Assembly (NCBI RefSeq): GCF_003917135.1
Contig: NZ_RPDI01000015.1
Location: forward strand, 1-64,000
From: Leucobacter chromiireducens
GTDB lineage: Bacteria > Actinomycetota > Actinomycetes > Actinomycetales > Microbacteriaceae
Length of the DNA: 64,000 nt
Direction: 5' to 3'
In this document: piece after piece, positions 36,205-44,814 of the stretch
How positions within the stretch are numbered: the stretch's first letter is position 1
How the letters are laid out: every line of letters begins with the position of its first letter
Made by a program: the position numbers and the translations under genes
Notes under the pieces: generated by a model
The model's input: only the letters and a program-made list of their open reading frames with translations
Databases searched by the model: none
What the model was told of the DNA's origin: nothing

Positions 36205-36210
36205 AGTCTA
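36205..36210 (-). promoter_or_regulatory. -10 element (TAGACT), leaderless start of hisB
   Basis: TAGACT, 6 nt (GGCGGT), then ATG. It lies between ccdA and hisB, so the his genes after the inserted pair can be transcribed separately. Confidence 0.55.
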
Positions 36211-36223
36211 TCCGGGTTCGCGA

Positions 36224-37045
36224 TCAGCCCGCGGCCTGCCGCGCGCGCCGGCGCCGCAGCACGAACACGGTGAGCCACACGGCGACGAGCACCACGAACA
36301 CGAGCGCGACGATCCAGCCGGGGACCGCGTTCGCCCACCCCATCACTCGCGCCTCGAGGTTCGCCTGCGCGGTGGCCCCGAGCACCCCGCCGAGCGAGGT
36401 GGTGCCCTGCGTGACGAGCAGCAGCACGCCGATCGCGACGGTCAGGAGCCCGCCGACGACGTTCGTCCACGCGTTGCGCCACTTCCCGATCACGAGCTCG
36501 CGCGGGCGCACGAGCTTCCGCACGCCGGGCATCCGATCCCAGAGCAGCGCGAGCAGCAGCAGTGGCACGGTCATACCAGCGGCGAACACGAGCAGCACGA
36601 GGCCACCGAGGAGCGCGTTCCCGCCGAACGCGGCGAACGCGAGCGCCGCGCCGAGCAGGGGCCCAGCGCACACCCCGGCCAGCCCATACACCGTGCCGAG
36701 GGCGAACACCGACGCGATCGACGCGCTGCGCACGCCCTGCTGCTGGATCACCCCGGGGAGGCGCACGCCGAGCGCCATCGCGAGCCCGAGCACGATCACG
36801 ATCACCGAGGCGACCGTCACGAGCGCGAAGCGGTGCTGGTTCACCCAGGCGCCGAGCGTGCCGGCGAGCAGGCCGAGCGGCACGAGCGCGGTGGCGAGGC
36901 CGAGAAAGAACACGCCGGTGCGCGCGAACAGCGCGCCGGGGCTCGAGAACGCGTACGCGAAGAACGCGGGGAGGAGCATCACGGAGCACGGGCTGAGGAG
37001 GGTCAGCATCCCGCCGAGGAATGCGCCGAGCAGGCTGAGCGACAT
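36224..37045 (-). CDS. ccdA: CcdA/DsbD-type transmembrane thiol-disulfide reductase
   Basis: A 273-aa membrane protein with about six hydrophobic helices. The two redox cysteines of CcdA are present: C20 in LLSPCSVMLLP and C126 in GLAGVCAGPLLG. It carries electrons from cytoplasmic thioredoxin to extracytoplasmic thiol proteins, for example in cytochrome c maturation. It lies directly downstream of a DsbA-like thioredoxin gene, its probable partner. Confidence 0.9.
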   Translation of the reverse strand: MSLSLLGAFLGGMLTLLSPCSVMLLPAFFAYAFSSPGALFARTGVFFLGLATALVPLGLLAGTLGAWVNQHRFALVTVASVIVIVLGLAMALGVRLPGVIQQQGVRSASIASVFALGTVYGLAGVCAGPLLGAALAFAAFGGNALLGGLVLLVFAAGMTVPLLLLALLWDRMPGVRKLVRPRELVIGKWRNAWTNVVGGLLTVAIGVLLLVTQGTTSLGGVLGATAQANLEARVMGWANAVPGWIVALVFVVLVAVWLTVFVLRRRRARQAAG

Positions 37046-37100
37046 TAGGCGATCACCGGCCGGCCGCCGCGCGGGCGGTGGTGAACGCTCGCCGCCCGAA

Positions 37101-37886
37101 TCACTGTGCGGCGTCCACTGCCTCGTCGAGCAGGGTGCGGAAGGTGTCGACCGGCTGCGCCCCGCTCAGGGCCTGGCCGTCGACCGCGAAGAACGGCACG
37201 CCGGTGACGCCGAGCTGCTGCGCCTGCGCGGTGCTCGCGGCGACCGCGTCCTGCAGGTCCGTGCGCGCGAGGTCCGACTCGAACTGCGCGAGGTCGGCAA
37301 CGCCGACCTGCTTCGCGAAGGCGATCAGCTCCTCGGTCGGCAGCTCGGGGTGCCCGCTCTCGGGGGCCGCCTCGTAGACCGCCCGCACGAACTCCGCGTA
37401 CTTGCCCTGCTCGCCGGCCGCGCGGGCGGCGACCGCCGCGCGCGCCGACTGCTCTCCGAAGAAGGCGACGTCGTGGAACTCGATGCGCACCTTGCCGGTG
37501 TCCACGTACTCCTCGATGAGCACGGGGAGGGTGTCGCGCGTGTAGACCGCGCAGAAGGGGCAGCGGAAGTCGATCCACTCGCTCATCACCACGGGCGCGT
37601 CGACATCGCCGATGGCCATCGCGTCGGCGGGATCGCGGCGCTCGATACTCGTGGCATCAGGCTGGCCGGCGCCCTCCCCTGCCCCGTCCGCTGGCGCGGA
37701 GTCGCCTGCGCCCGCGCTGCCGCTTGCACCGGTGTTCCCGCCGGCGCCGGTGCCCTGCGCGAGCTGCACCCCGCCGAACACGAGGCCGATCGCTGCGAGC
37801 GCGCCGAGGGCGACGTTGAGCGTGCGTGAGCGGCGGAGCTTGCGCTCAAGCTCGTGGCGAGGAAGGGCTTCGGGTGGCTGGGACAT
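37101..37886 (-). CDS. Membrane-anchored DsbA-family thioredoxin-fold protein
   Basis: A 261-aa protein. A membrane anchor (about residues 24-42) is followed by a Gly/Ala/Ser linker (45-75) and a DsbA/thioredoxin-like domain with redox motif CPFC at 109-112 and the cis-Pro loop GVTGVPFFAV. It is extracytoplasmic and probably oxidises or isomerises disulfides. TAGCCT lies 6 nt before the ATG, so it has its own leaderless promoter; ccdA follows. The pair sits between hisC and hisB. Confidence 0.9.
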   Translation of the reverse strand: MSQPPEALPRHELERKLRRSRTLNVALGALAAIGLVFGGVQLAQGTGAGGNTGASGSAGAGDSAPADGAGEGAGQPDATSIERRDPADAMAIGDVDAPVVMSEWIDFRCPFCAVYTRDTLPVLIEEYVDTGKVRIEFHDVAFFGEQSARAAVAARAAGEQGKYAEFVRAVYEAAPESGHPELPTEELIAFAKQVGVADLAQFESDLARTDLQDAVAASTAQAQQLGVTGVPFFAVDGQALSGAQPVDTFRTLLDEAVDAAQ

Positions 37887-37892
37887 ACTCCC

Positions 37893-37898
37893 AGGCTA
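37893..37898 (-). promoter_or_regulatory. -10 element (TAGCCT), leaderless start of the DsbA-like gene
   Basis: TAGCCT, 6 nt (GGGAGT), then ATG. The rest of the 192-nt gap up to hisC holds only imperfect repeats of CTGATCCGG (minus strand). Confidence 0.5.
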
Positions 37899-38078
37899 TC
37901 CGGATGCGCAGCAACACCCTCAACCGTCTCCCAGGAAACCCCCGGGCCCGCCCCGGGCGCCGCCCGACCCCGACCCTGACCCCAGCGCTCCCCCGCACAA
38001 AGTGTGACTCCGGGCCGGATCAGCCCCCGGATACCGGATCAGAGTCTCACCAATCCGCTCGGAGGGATCGGGAGACGA

Positions 38079-39161
38079 TCAGGCGCCGCCCGGGCCGAGC
38101 TGCGCGATCGCCTCGATGAGCGTGCTCGTCTCAGCGTGGGTGCCCGCGGTCATGCGCAGGTGCCCGGGAACGCTGAGGTTGCGGATCAGGATCCCCTGCG
38201 CGCGGAGCGCGGCGAACGTCGCGCCGGGGTCGGCGAAGCCGCCGACCAGGAGGAAGTTCGCGCCCGAGGGGTGCACGGTGTATCCGAGCTCGGTCAGCGC
38301 CGCGGCGAGCCGGTCGCGTTCGGTGCGGATCTCGGCGACGGCGCCGAGCATGGCGTCCGAGTGCCGCAGCGCGGCGGTGGCGGCGGCCTGCGTCAGTGCG
38401 GACAGGTGGTACGGGAGCCGAACGAGTCGGAGCGCGTCGATCACGGCTGCGTCCGCGGCGAGGTATCCCAGGCGCACCCCGGCGAACGCGAAGGCCTTGC
38501 TCATTGTGCGCGAGACGAGGAGCCGGGGACGGCCGGGGAGCAGCGCGACCGCGCTCTCGGTCTCCGCGTCGAACTCCTGGTAGGCCTCGTCCACGATCAG
38601 GATGCCATCGAACGCGTCGTACGCCGCGCGGATGACCTCGCGGTCGAGCACCGTGCCCGTTGGGTTGTTCGGGCCGCACAGCACCACGATGTTGGGCCGG
38701 TGCTCGGCGATGGCGGCGGTGACGAGCTCCGGCGTGAGCGCGTAGTCCGCGGGCCGGGGAACGTCGATCCACTCGGTATCGGTGCCAGCGGCGAGCAGCG
38801 GGTACATCGAATAGGTGGGGCTGAAGCTGAGGAGCGAGCGGCCGGGACCACCGAACGCCTGGAGCACCTGCTGCAGCACCTCGTTGGAGCCGTTCGCTGC
38901 CCAGAGCTGCTCGGGCGTCAGCCCGTGCCCCAGGTAGTCCGCGAGCGCCGCGCGCAGCCCCATGAACTCACGGTCGGGGTAGCGGTTCACCCCGCTCACG
39001 GCCTCCGCGAGTGCTGAGACGATGTCCGCGACGACCTCGTCGGGGATGGGGTGGGTGTTCTCGTTGACGTTCAGGCTGACGGGAACCGGATCCTGCGGTG
39101 CACCGTAGGGCTCTTGCCCGACAAGGTTGTCGCGGAGTGGAAGATCACTGAGGCTGGTCAC
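38079..39161 (-). CDS. hisC: Histidinol-phosphate aminotransferase
   Basis: A 360-aa fold-type I aminotransferase with ANGSNEVLQQ, CGPNNPTGTV, VDEAYQEF and the PLP-lysine motif SRTMSKAFAFAG. Start chosen as the second of two adjacent GTG codons (39161), because TAGACT then lies exactly 6 nt upstream; 39164 is the alternative. It is the first gene of the histidine cluster in this window. Confidence 0.95.
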   Translation of the reverse strand: MTSLSDLPLRDNLVGQEPYGAPQDPVPVSLNVNENTHPIPDEVVADIVSALAEAVSGVNRYPDREFMGLRAALADYLGHGLTPEQLWAANGSNEVLQQVLQAFGGPGRSLLSFSPTYSMYPLLAAGTDTEWIDVPRPADYALTPELVTAAIAEHRPNIVVLCGPNNPTGTVLDREVIRAAYDAFDGILIVDEAYQEFDAETESAVALLPGRPRLLVSRTMSKAFAFAGVRLGYLAADAAVIDALRLVRLPYHLSALTQAAATAALRHSDAMLGAVAEIRTERDRLAAALTELGYTVHPSGANFLLVGGFADPGATFAALRAQGILIRNLSVPGHLRMTAGTHAETSTLIEAIAQLGPGGA

Positions 39162-39167
39162 CACACC

Positions 39168-39173
39168 AGTCTA
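39168..39173 (-). promoter_or_regulatory. -10 element (TAGACT), leaderless start of hisC
   Basis: TAGACT, 6 nt (GGTGTG), then GTG. Confidence 0.55.
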
Positions 39174-39229
39174 GTTTCGAATCGTGGAGCTCAGCGCCAC
39201 GCCCGGGCGCGAACCACACCAGACGATGG

Positions 39230-39706
39230 CTACGCGGACAGCCCCAGCTCGGCTGCGGGGATGGTCCGGGGGTCATCGGCATACCGCAGCGGCACCGCGA
39301 GCGGCTGACCAGCGTCGATGCCCGACTCAGTCAGCTGGTTCAGCTGCACGATCTCGCTCACCAGGTCGCGAGGGTCAGCCGACGGGTCGAGCTGCGTCGC
39401 GATCTCCCAGAGCGAGGACCCTGGCGTGACGACGACGTAGGAGAACTCCTGCCCAGCGCCGGCCTCGTCGGAGGCACTGGCCTGCGGAGCCACAAATGTG
39501 GCGAGCAGCGCAAGCGCACCAGCGACGAGCACGGTCGCAAGTGCACCGAGCACGACGCGGCCGCGTCGCGTCAAACGGAGCCGCGTGCGCACCTGCGCAG
39601 CCGCGGAATCAGAGAGGAACCGATCGGAGGCACCGAACGGGTGAGCCTCCGGGGCGATCGACGCAGTTGCGCTCATGCGGGATCCGGTGAGGGTCGTAGC
39701 ACTCAT
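39230..39706 (-). CDS. LysM-domain membrane protein divergent from lexA (candidate SOS cell-division inhibitor)
   Basis: A 158-aa protein with a cytoplasmic N-terminus, one transmembrane helix (about 50-74) and an extracytoplasmic LysM-like domain (about 88-140, [18 protein letters not shown]). LysM binds peptidoglycan. Size, topology and location opposite lexA match YneA of Bacillus and the Rv2719c/ChiZ and DivS proteins of mycobacteria and corynebacteria, which stop division during SOS. RBS AAAGGAAG precedes the ATG. The shared promoter region carries SOS-like boxes. The function is inferred from synteny and architecture. Confidence 0.85.
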   Translation of the reverse strand: MSATTLTGSRMSATASIAPEAHPFGASDRFLSDSAAAQVRTRLRLTRRGRVVLGALATVLVAGALALLATFVAPQASASDEAGAGQEFSYVVVTPGSSLWEIATQLDPSADPRDLVSEIVQLNQLTESGIDAGQPLAVPLRYADDPRTIPAAELGLSA

Positions 39707-39749
39707 GGGACTTCCTTTCGTCGCGACGCCCGCTCAGGCCGGCGCCGTG

Positions 39750-39765
39750 CGAACATCTGTTTCGA
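39750..39765. promoter_or_regulatory. SOS-like box facing the LysM gene
   Basis: CGAACATCTGTTTCGA resembles the actinobacterial consensus TCGAAC-N4-GTTCGA, with one good half site. It lies 44 nt upstream of the LysM start. Confidence 0.45.
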
Positions 39766-39834
39766 ATATATCTTCGAGTCTTCGAAACCGCAAGCCCATA
39801 TTCGAAGATCAGTTTCGATCTTTTCGAACGACAC

Positions 39835-39850
39835 TCGAACAGATGTTTGC
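39835..39850. promoter_or_regulatory. LexA (SOS) box of lexA
   Basis: TCGAACAGATGTTTGC matches TCGAAC-N4-GTTCGA at 10 of 12 defined positions and overlaps the -35 of lexA, so autorepression is expected. Confidence 0.7.
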
Positions 39851-39876
39851 CTCTGCTCTGTTCGCGCGACTAGGGT
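39847..39876 (+). promoter_or_regulatory. lexA promoter
   Basis: TTGCCT (39847-39852), an 18-nt spacer and TAGGGT (39871-39876) precede the lexA ATG by about 90 nt. Confidence 0.5.
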
Positions 39877-39965
39877 TTCGTTCAACGCGATCACTGAACC
39901 AGACACCACCGACATTCAGTACTCCACGCCCCCAGCACTGCCCCTCCGGGCCCGAAAGGACAGCC

Positions 39966-40631
39966 ATGAGCGACGCCGCAGCGCCACAGCCCCGGAAGCC
40001 CCTGAGCGAGAAGCAGCAGGCAATCCTCGAGTACATCGCGCGCTCGGTCGAGTCGCGCGGTTACCCGCCCAGCATGCGAGAGATCGGAGACGCAGTCGGA
40101 CTCTCCTCCCTCTCGAGCGTCACGCACCAGCTCAGCCGTCTCGAACTCGGCGGCTACATCCGCAGGGACCCCAATCGTCCGCGCGCTCTCGAGATCCTCA
40201 TCGAACTGGCGAGCACGAGCGACGCGCTCGCCGACGCCCCCAACCAGCAGGTCGAGGAGGCGGCCTACGTCCCGCTTGTTGGCCAGATCGCGGCGGGCGT
40301 GCCCATCACGGCCGACCAGCAGGTCGAGGAGATCGTTCCACTCCCCCGCCAGCTCGTCGGCGATGGCCAGCTCTTCATGCTCCGCGTCGTCGGCGAGTCC
40401 ATGATCGACGCGGCCATCTGCGACGGCGACTTCGTGGTCGTGCGCCAGCAGCGCGAGGCTGAGAACGGGGACATCGTCGCCGCCATGCTCGACGGCGAGG
40501 CCACGGTCAAGGTGTTCCGCCGCCGCGACGGCCACACGTGGCTCCTCCCGCGCAACAGCGCATTCGAGCCCATCGTCGGCGATCACGCAGAGGTGCTCGG
40601 CAAGGTGGTCGCCGTGTTCCGCTCCGTGTAA
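39966..40631 (+). CDS. lexA: LexA SOS repressor
   Basis: A 221-aa repressor-protease. The winged HTH covers about residues 10-75 ([16 protein letters not shown]). The self-cleavage site is A110-G111 in QIAAGVPI; catalytic Ser145 (GESMID) and Lys182 (ATVKVF) are intact. It represses recA, itself and damage-response genes until RecA filaments trigger cleavage. GAAAGGACAG precedes the ATG. Confidence 0.98.
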   Translation: MSDAAAPQPRKPLSEKQQAILEYIARSVESRGYPPSMREIGDAVGLSSLSSVTHQLSRLELGGYIRRDPNRPRALEILIELASTSDALADAPNQQVEEAAYVPLVGQIAAGVPITADQQVEEIVPLPRQLVGDGQLFMLRVVGESMIDAAICDGDFVVVRQQREAENGDIVAAMLDGEATVKVFRRRDGHTWLLPRNSAFEPIVGDHAEVLGKVVAVFRSV

Positions 40632-40643
40632 CCGGAAGACCCC

Positions 40644-40676
40644 AGGCCACCCCGAACCCCGGGGTGGCCTTTTTTG
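40644..40676 (+). terminator. Intrinsic terminator of lexA
   Basis: AGGCCACCCC pairs with GGGGTGGCCT around a 7-nt loop, followed by TTTTTT. It lies 12 nt after the lexA stop. Confidence 0.95.
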
Positions 40677-40682
40677 CCCACA

Positions 40683-40712
40683 TTGATTTGTTAAACTCGG
40701 TCCATCTATAGT
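40683..40712 (+). promoter_or_regulatory. lipB-lipA promoter, leaderless
   Basis: TTGATT (40683-40688), an 18-nt spacer and TATAGT (40707-40712), then 6 nt and the lipB ATG at 40719. There is no Shine-Dalgarno. Confidence 0.7.
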
Positions 40713-40718
40713 GGCGGC

Positions 40719-41432
40719 ATGACCGCAGACACCGCCTCCCGCCCGCCAAACGCGCGCACCCCTCACGACCGAGCGCCGATCCCGGCCTGCGCGCCAAGCC
40801 CTGGGCTCCGCGTCATCGGGCTCGACTCCGAGCCCGTGCCCTACGCGCGCGGCCTCGCCCTCCAGCGCGAGGCCGCCGCACGCCTCGCCGCGCACACCGA
40901 TCACGGCACGCTGATTCTGCTGGAGCACGAGGCCGTGTTCACGGCCGGGCGCCGCTCGACTCCCGACGAGTATCCGCGTGACGGCACCCCGGTGATCCCC
41001 GTCGACCGGGGCGGCCGCGTGACCTGGCACGGCCCCGGCCAGCTCGTCGCTTACCCCATCGTGCGGCTGGCCACCGGCGTCGGCGTCGTTGATTGCGTCC
41101 GCGCGCTCGAGGAGGCGCTCCTCGCGACCGCAGCGGCGTTCGGGGTACACGGGCACCGGGTCGACGGGCGCAGCGGCGCGTGGGCCAGACCCGACGCCCC
41201 CGTCAAGTTCGCCCAGGTGGGCATCCACGCGAGCGCGGGGATCATCACGCACGGCGTCGCGCTCAACTGCAGCAACGCGCTCGCGCCGTTCGCCCAGTTC
41301 GTTCCGTGCGGCATCACCGACGCCGGCGTCAGCTCGCTCAGCGAACTCGCGGGAACGACGATCACCCCGGCGGACGCAGCGCCGATCCTGCGCACCGAAC
41401 TGCGCAGCGCGCTCGCGGAGCTCACCGCATGA
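40719..41432 (+). CDS. lipB: Octanoyltransferase (lipoyl synthesis)
   Basis: A 237-aa enzyme that moves octanoyl from acyl carrier protein to lipoyl domains. Catalytic Lys163 ([11 protein letters not shown]) and Cys197 (FVPCGI) are present, as are the GRRS and [12 protein letters not shown] motifs. It overlaps lipA by 4 nt. The N-terminal 30 residues are an extension over the family core. Confidence 0.96.
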   Translation: MTADTASRPPNARTPHDRAPIPACAPSPGLRVIGLDSEPVPYARGLALQREAAARLAAHTDHGTLILLEHEAVFTAGRRSTPDEYPRDGTPVIPVDRGGRVTWHGPGQLVAYPIVRLATGVGVVDCVRALEEALLATAAAFGVHGHRVDGRSGAWARPDAPVKFAQVGIHASAGIITHGVALNCSNALAPFAQFVPCGITDAGVSSLSELAGTTITPADAAPILRTELRSALAELTA

Positions 41433-42448
41433 GCGCGCGCATGCTCCCGTCGACCGGAACGAGGCCCGAGCCCGAGGGGCGCAAGCTGCTGCGCGTTGAG
41501 GCCCGCAACGCCGAGACCCCCATCGAGCGCAAGCCCGAGTGGATCAAGACGCGCGCCCGCTCCGGCCCCGAATACCAAGCAGTGCGGGATCTCGTCGCCG
41601 CCGAAGGCCTCCACACCGTGTGCAAGGAAGCCGGCTGCCCGAATATCTCCGAGTGCTGGGAGGACCGCGAGGCCACCTTCCTGATCGGCGGGGCGATCTG
41701 CACGCGGCGCTGCGACTTCTGCATGATCAGCTCAGGCAAGCCGCTCCCGCTCGACACCGACGAGCCGAGACGCGTCGCGGAGTCCGTTCGCACAATGGGG
41801 CTCCGCTACGCCACCATCACCGGCGTGACGCGCGACGATCTGCCCGACACCGGCGCGTGGCTCTACGCGGAGACGATCCGGCAGATCCACGAGCTGAACC
41901 CGGGATCCGGGGTCGAGGTGCTCGTCGACGACCTCGGCGGGCGGCCGGACGGGCTGGCGCAGGTGTTCGCGGCGAAGCCCGAGGTGTTTGCGCACAACCT
42001 AGAGACCGTGCCGCGCATCTTCCGGCGGATCCGGCCGGGCTTCCGCTACGAGCGCTCGCTCGAGGTCCTCGCGGAGGGGCAGCGCGCCGGCATGGTCACG
42101 AAGTCGAATCTCATCCTCGGGATGGGCGAAACGCGTGCGGAGGTTTCGGACACCATGCGCGAGCTCCGCGACGCCGGCTGCGACATCCTGACGCTCACGC
42201 AGTACCTCCGGCCGTCGAGCCTGCACCACCCCATCGATCGGTGGGTGCGGCCGGAGGAGTTCACGGAACTCAAAGCGGAGGCGCAGGCGCTCGGTTTCGC
42301 CGGGGTGCTCGCGGGGCCGCTCGTGCGCTCCTCCTACCGGGCCGGCCGGCTCTGGGCCGAGACCATGCTGCGCACGGGTCGCGAGGTGCCCGAGCAGCTG
42401 CGGCACCTCGCGGAGCGCGCGGCCGCGGACTTCCCGCAGGCGGTGTGA
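41429..42448 (+). CDS. lipA: Lipoyl synthase
   Basis: A 339-aa radical-SAM enzyme that inserts sulfur into octanoyl groups. The auxiliary cluster cysteines are C65, C70 and C76, and the SAM cluster motif is C91-x3-C95-x2-C98. Translationally coupled to lipB (ATGA). Confidence 0.98.
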   Translation: MSARMLPSTGTRPEPEGRKLLRVEARNAETPIERKPEWIKTRARSGPEYQAVRDLVAAEGLHTVCKEAGCPNISECWEDREATFLIGGAICTRRCDFCMISSGKPLPLDTDEPRRVAESVRTMGLRYATITGVTRDDLPDTGAWLYAETIRQIHELNPGSGVEVLVDDLGGRPDGLAQVFAAKPEVFAHNLETVPRIFRRIRPGFRYERSLEVLAEGQRAGMVTKSNLILGMGETRAEVSDTMRELRDAGCDILTLTQYLRPSSLHHPIDRWVRPEEFTELKAEAQALGFAGVLAGPLVRSSYRAGRLWAETMLRTGREVPEQLRHLAERAAADFPQAV

Positions 42449-42515
42449 CCCCGCGGGGTGCGGGCCCGCGCTGCGCCTGCGCCCACTCACTTCCCCTGCA
42501 CCCTCTCATTTCCCT

Positions 42516-42577
42516 CGGAGAAATCTGGGATCTCGGAGCCTTTCGGCCGAGAGGCTCCGAGATCCCAGATTTCTCCG
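42516..42577. repeat. Repeated intergenic palindrome, copy B (probable bidirectional terminator)
   Basis: The left arm (42516-42540, starting CGGAGAAATCTGGGATCTCG) and right arm (42553-42577) are a perfect 25-bp inverted repeat around a 12-nt loop that itself contains TCGGCCGA. It lies between convergent lipA and metF and shares about 20 of 21 arm positions with copy A at 26697. Confidence 0.8.
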
Positions 42578-42626
42578 CGCGTTGTGGGGCGCGGGCGGCC
42601 CGGCACGTGCGCGCGGGCACGCCTCC

Positions 42627-43532
42627 CTAGCGCAGCGGCGACGGGGTGAGCAGGTTCAGCTCACGCAGCACCGCGAGCACCTGCTCGTGCCGGTTGAACG
42701 TGTAGAGGTGCACGGACGGCGCGCCGCCAGCGAGCAGCTCACGGGCGAGCTGCACGGTGTGCTCCACCCCGAGCTCGGGGGCGTACCCGCCGGCCTCGGC
42801 GAGCTCCGCGGCGAGCAGCCCGGGCGCAGGCCGCCCGGCGAGCTGCGCCACTTTCCGCAGCTGCGCGCTCGTCGACACCGGCATCAGCCCGGGCAGCACG
42901 GGGATCCGCAGCCCGGCCGCGCGCGCCTCGTCGACGAACCCGAGGTACTCGTCGGCTTCGAAGAAGAGCTGCGTGATCGCGAACTGCGCGCCGGCCTCCT
43001 GCTTCGCGATCAGCCACTCGATGTCTTCGGCTCGGGATCGCGACAGCGGGTGCCCGTTCGGGTACGCGGCGACCGCGGTGCGGCCGACGCTCGTGAGCGC
43101 TGGCCGCTCGGTGCGCGCCTCGGCGACGAGTTCGACGAGTTCGAGCGCAGACAGCGAGCCGGCCACCTCGGAGTCAGCCTCCGTGCGCCCGCGCGGTGGG
43201 TCGCCGCGCAGCGCGAGGAAGTCGTGCACGCCGGCGTCCATGATGCCGTGGATCGCCTGCCGCACCGCGTCGCGGGACTCCCCCACCGTCGTGAGGTGCG
43301 CGAGCGGCAGCGCGTCGGTGTGATCACGGAGGTACTTCAGCAGGTCGACCGACGCGTCACGGTTCGACCCGTTCGCGCCGTACGTCACGGAGATGAAGTC
43401 GGGCCCTGCCGCCGACAGGTGCTGCACCGCGTGCCCGAGGGCGAGCGCGGCGGCGCCGCTGCGCGCGGGGAACACCTCGAACGAGAAGCGCGCACGCGTC
43501 GGCGCACTGCCGGTCAACAGCTCGGGGCTCAT
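42627..43532 (-). CDS. metF: Methylenetetrahydrofolate reductase
   Basis: A 301-aa TIM-barrel flavoenzyme (FSFEVFPARSG at the N-terminus, ALRGDPPRG, and FAITQLFFEAD). It supplies 5-methyl-THF for methionine synthases. Its start overlaps the core-MetE gene by 4 nt, so metE, core-MetE and metF form one operon. Confidence 0.95.
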   Translation of the reverse strand: MSPELLTGSAPTRARFSFEVFPARSGAAALALGHAVQHLSAAGPDFISVTYGANGSNRDASVDLLKYLRDHTDALPLAHLTTVGESRDAVRQAIHGIMDAGVHDFLALRGDPPRGRTEADSEVAGSLSALELVELVAEARTERPALTSVGRTAVAAYPNGHPLSRSRAEDIEWLIAKQEAGAQFAITQLFFEADEYLGFVDEARAAGLRIPVLPGLMPVSTSAQLRKVAQLAGRPAPGLLAAELAEAGGYAPELGVEHTVQLARELLAGGAPSVHLYTFNRHEQVLAVLRELNLLTPSPLR

Positions 43533-44812
43533 GCCTGTCCTCCGTCGTGCGCGGGCGTGCCGGTCGCGCCGTACCCAGCGTACGAGACGCCGGAGCCGGC
43601 GAGCCCTGCGCTGCCCGCGAGCTCGTCAGCGGCGAGCGCGGTGCCGCGCACGCGCGCGGCGATCTTGGCGAACGCGACATCGCGCGCGAAGTCCGGGGAG
43701 CCGTGCCGCGGCTTCTCGTCGATCAGGTACGGCGAGAAACCGCAGTCGTCGGTCGAGCCGAGCAGCTCGGCCGGGATGAACCGTGCGGCACGCACGAGCT
43801 GATCCCGCACCTGCTCGGCGGTCTCGAGCTTCGGGTTGGTCGGGTTCGTGACGCCGAGCAGCACCCGAGGTACCGCGCCGCCGCTCCCGGCTTCGGCTGC
43901 CGCCCTGGCCCGCCCGCGCAGCTGCCTGCCGACGAGGCGCGCCACCCGGTCCGGCTCCTGCTCCCCCGCCGCCTGCACGAGGAAGTAGCCGGCCTCGATC
44001 TGGAACAGCTCGGGGAGCAGCTCGGCGTAGTCGACGTCGGCGCTGTGCGCCGAGTCGTTGTCGTTGCCCGGGCAGGTGTGCACGCCAACCGCGGCGCGCT
44101 CCGCGTCGCTCAGCTGATCCAGCACCCGGTTGATGAGCTCGATGAACCCGCCGAGCGCCTGCGGGCCGGCCCAGGGGGCGCGCAGGTCGCGCCGGAGCGC
44201 GAGCCGCCCCTCGGTGAAGTCGATCGAGACGCGCGAGGCGCCGGCCGCGAACGAGCGGCGGATGTCCTCGGCGCAGCCGGCGACCACGTCGGCGAGGAAG
44301 TCCTCACGGCCGTAGTCGCCGAGCCCGTGCTCCGGCACCATGAGCGAGAGCATCGACGGCGAGATGACCGCCTGCTTCAGCGGCAGATCGGTGAGTTCAC
44401 GCGCGGCGGCGAGATCGTCGGCCGCCCACGCCTGGAAGCGGAACGGCGCGCGCGCGAGGCTCGGGATGACCCGGTGATGCCCATCGGCGAACACCGCGAA
44501 CACGGGCCCCGCCGAGAGGTCCTCGGTGCCGAGCGGGTAGCTCGCGAAGCTCTCGCGGCGCTGCTCCCCGTCGCCGACGATCGGGGATCCGGTCGCGGCG
44601 AAGCGCTCGATGGTGTCGGCGACGGCGCGATCCTGCTCGGCGCGGAGCTCCGCCGTGGTGGCGAGGCCCGTGTCGGCGTCGAGCACCACGCGCTGCAGGC
44701 TGGCCGGGCGCGGCAGGGAGCCGACCGCCTCCGTGGGGAGGCCGTCGGCTGGCCAGGGCGCGGCCGGGCTGAGGTGTGCGTGCGCCGCAGCGCCGACCGC
44801 CCCCTGCGCCAC
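43529..44812 (-). CDS. Core MetE-like (cobalamin-independent methionine synthase II family) protein
   Basis: A 427-aa protein corresponding to the C-terminal catalytic barrel of MetE without the N-terminal barrel. Likely zinc ligands are in GVHTCPG (His and Cys) and TDDCGF (Cys). The N-terminal AVGSLPRP resembles the MetE motif IGSFPQT. Short core enzymes of this class use alternative methyl donors or partner proteins in some bacteria. Lying between full-length metE and metF, it probably makes or recycles methionine; its methyl donor is unknown. Confidence 0.85.
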   Translation of the reverse strand: MAQGAVGAAAHAHLSPAAPWPADGLPTEAVGSLPRPASLQRVVLDADTGLATTAELRAEQDRAVADTIERFAATGSPIVGDGEQRRESFASYPLGTEDLSAGPVFAVFADGHHRVIPSLARAPFRFQAWAADDLAAARELTDLPLKQAVISPSMLSLMVPEHGLGDYGREDFLADVVAGCAEDIRRSFAAGASRVSIDFTEGRLALRRDLRAPWAGPQALGGFIELINRVLDQLSDAERAAVGVHTCPGNDNDSAHSADVDYAELLPELFQIEAGYFLVQAAGEQEPDRVARLVGRQLRGRARAAAEAGSGGAVPRVLLGVTNPTNPKLETAEQVRDQLVRAARFIPAELLGSTDDCGFSPYLIDEKPRHGSPDFARDVAFAKIAARVRGTALAADELAGSAGLAGSGVSYAGYGATGTPAHDGGQA

Positions 44813-44814
44813 GA

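Noticed and set aside
37900-38078. Intrinsic terminator after hisC
   Set aside because: Only imperfect pairing of CTGATCCGG repeats and no T-run; I could not support it as a terminator.
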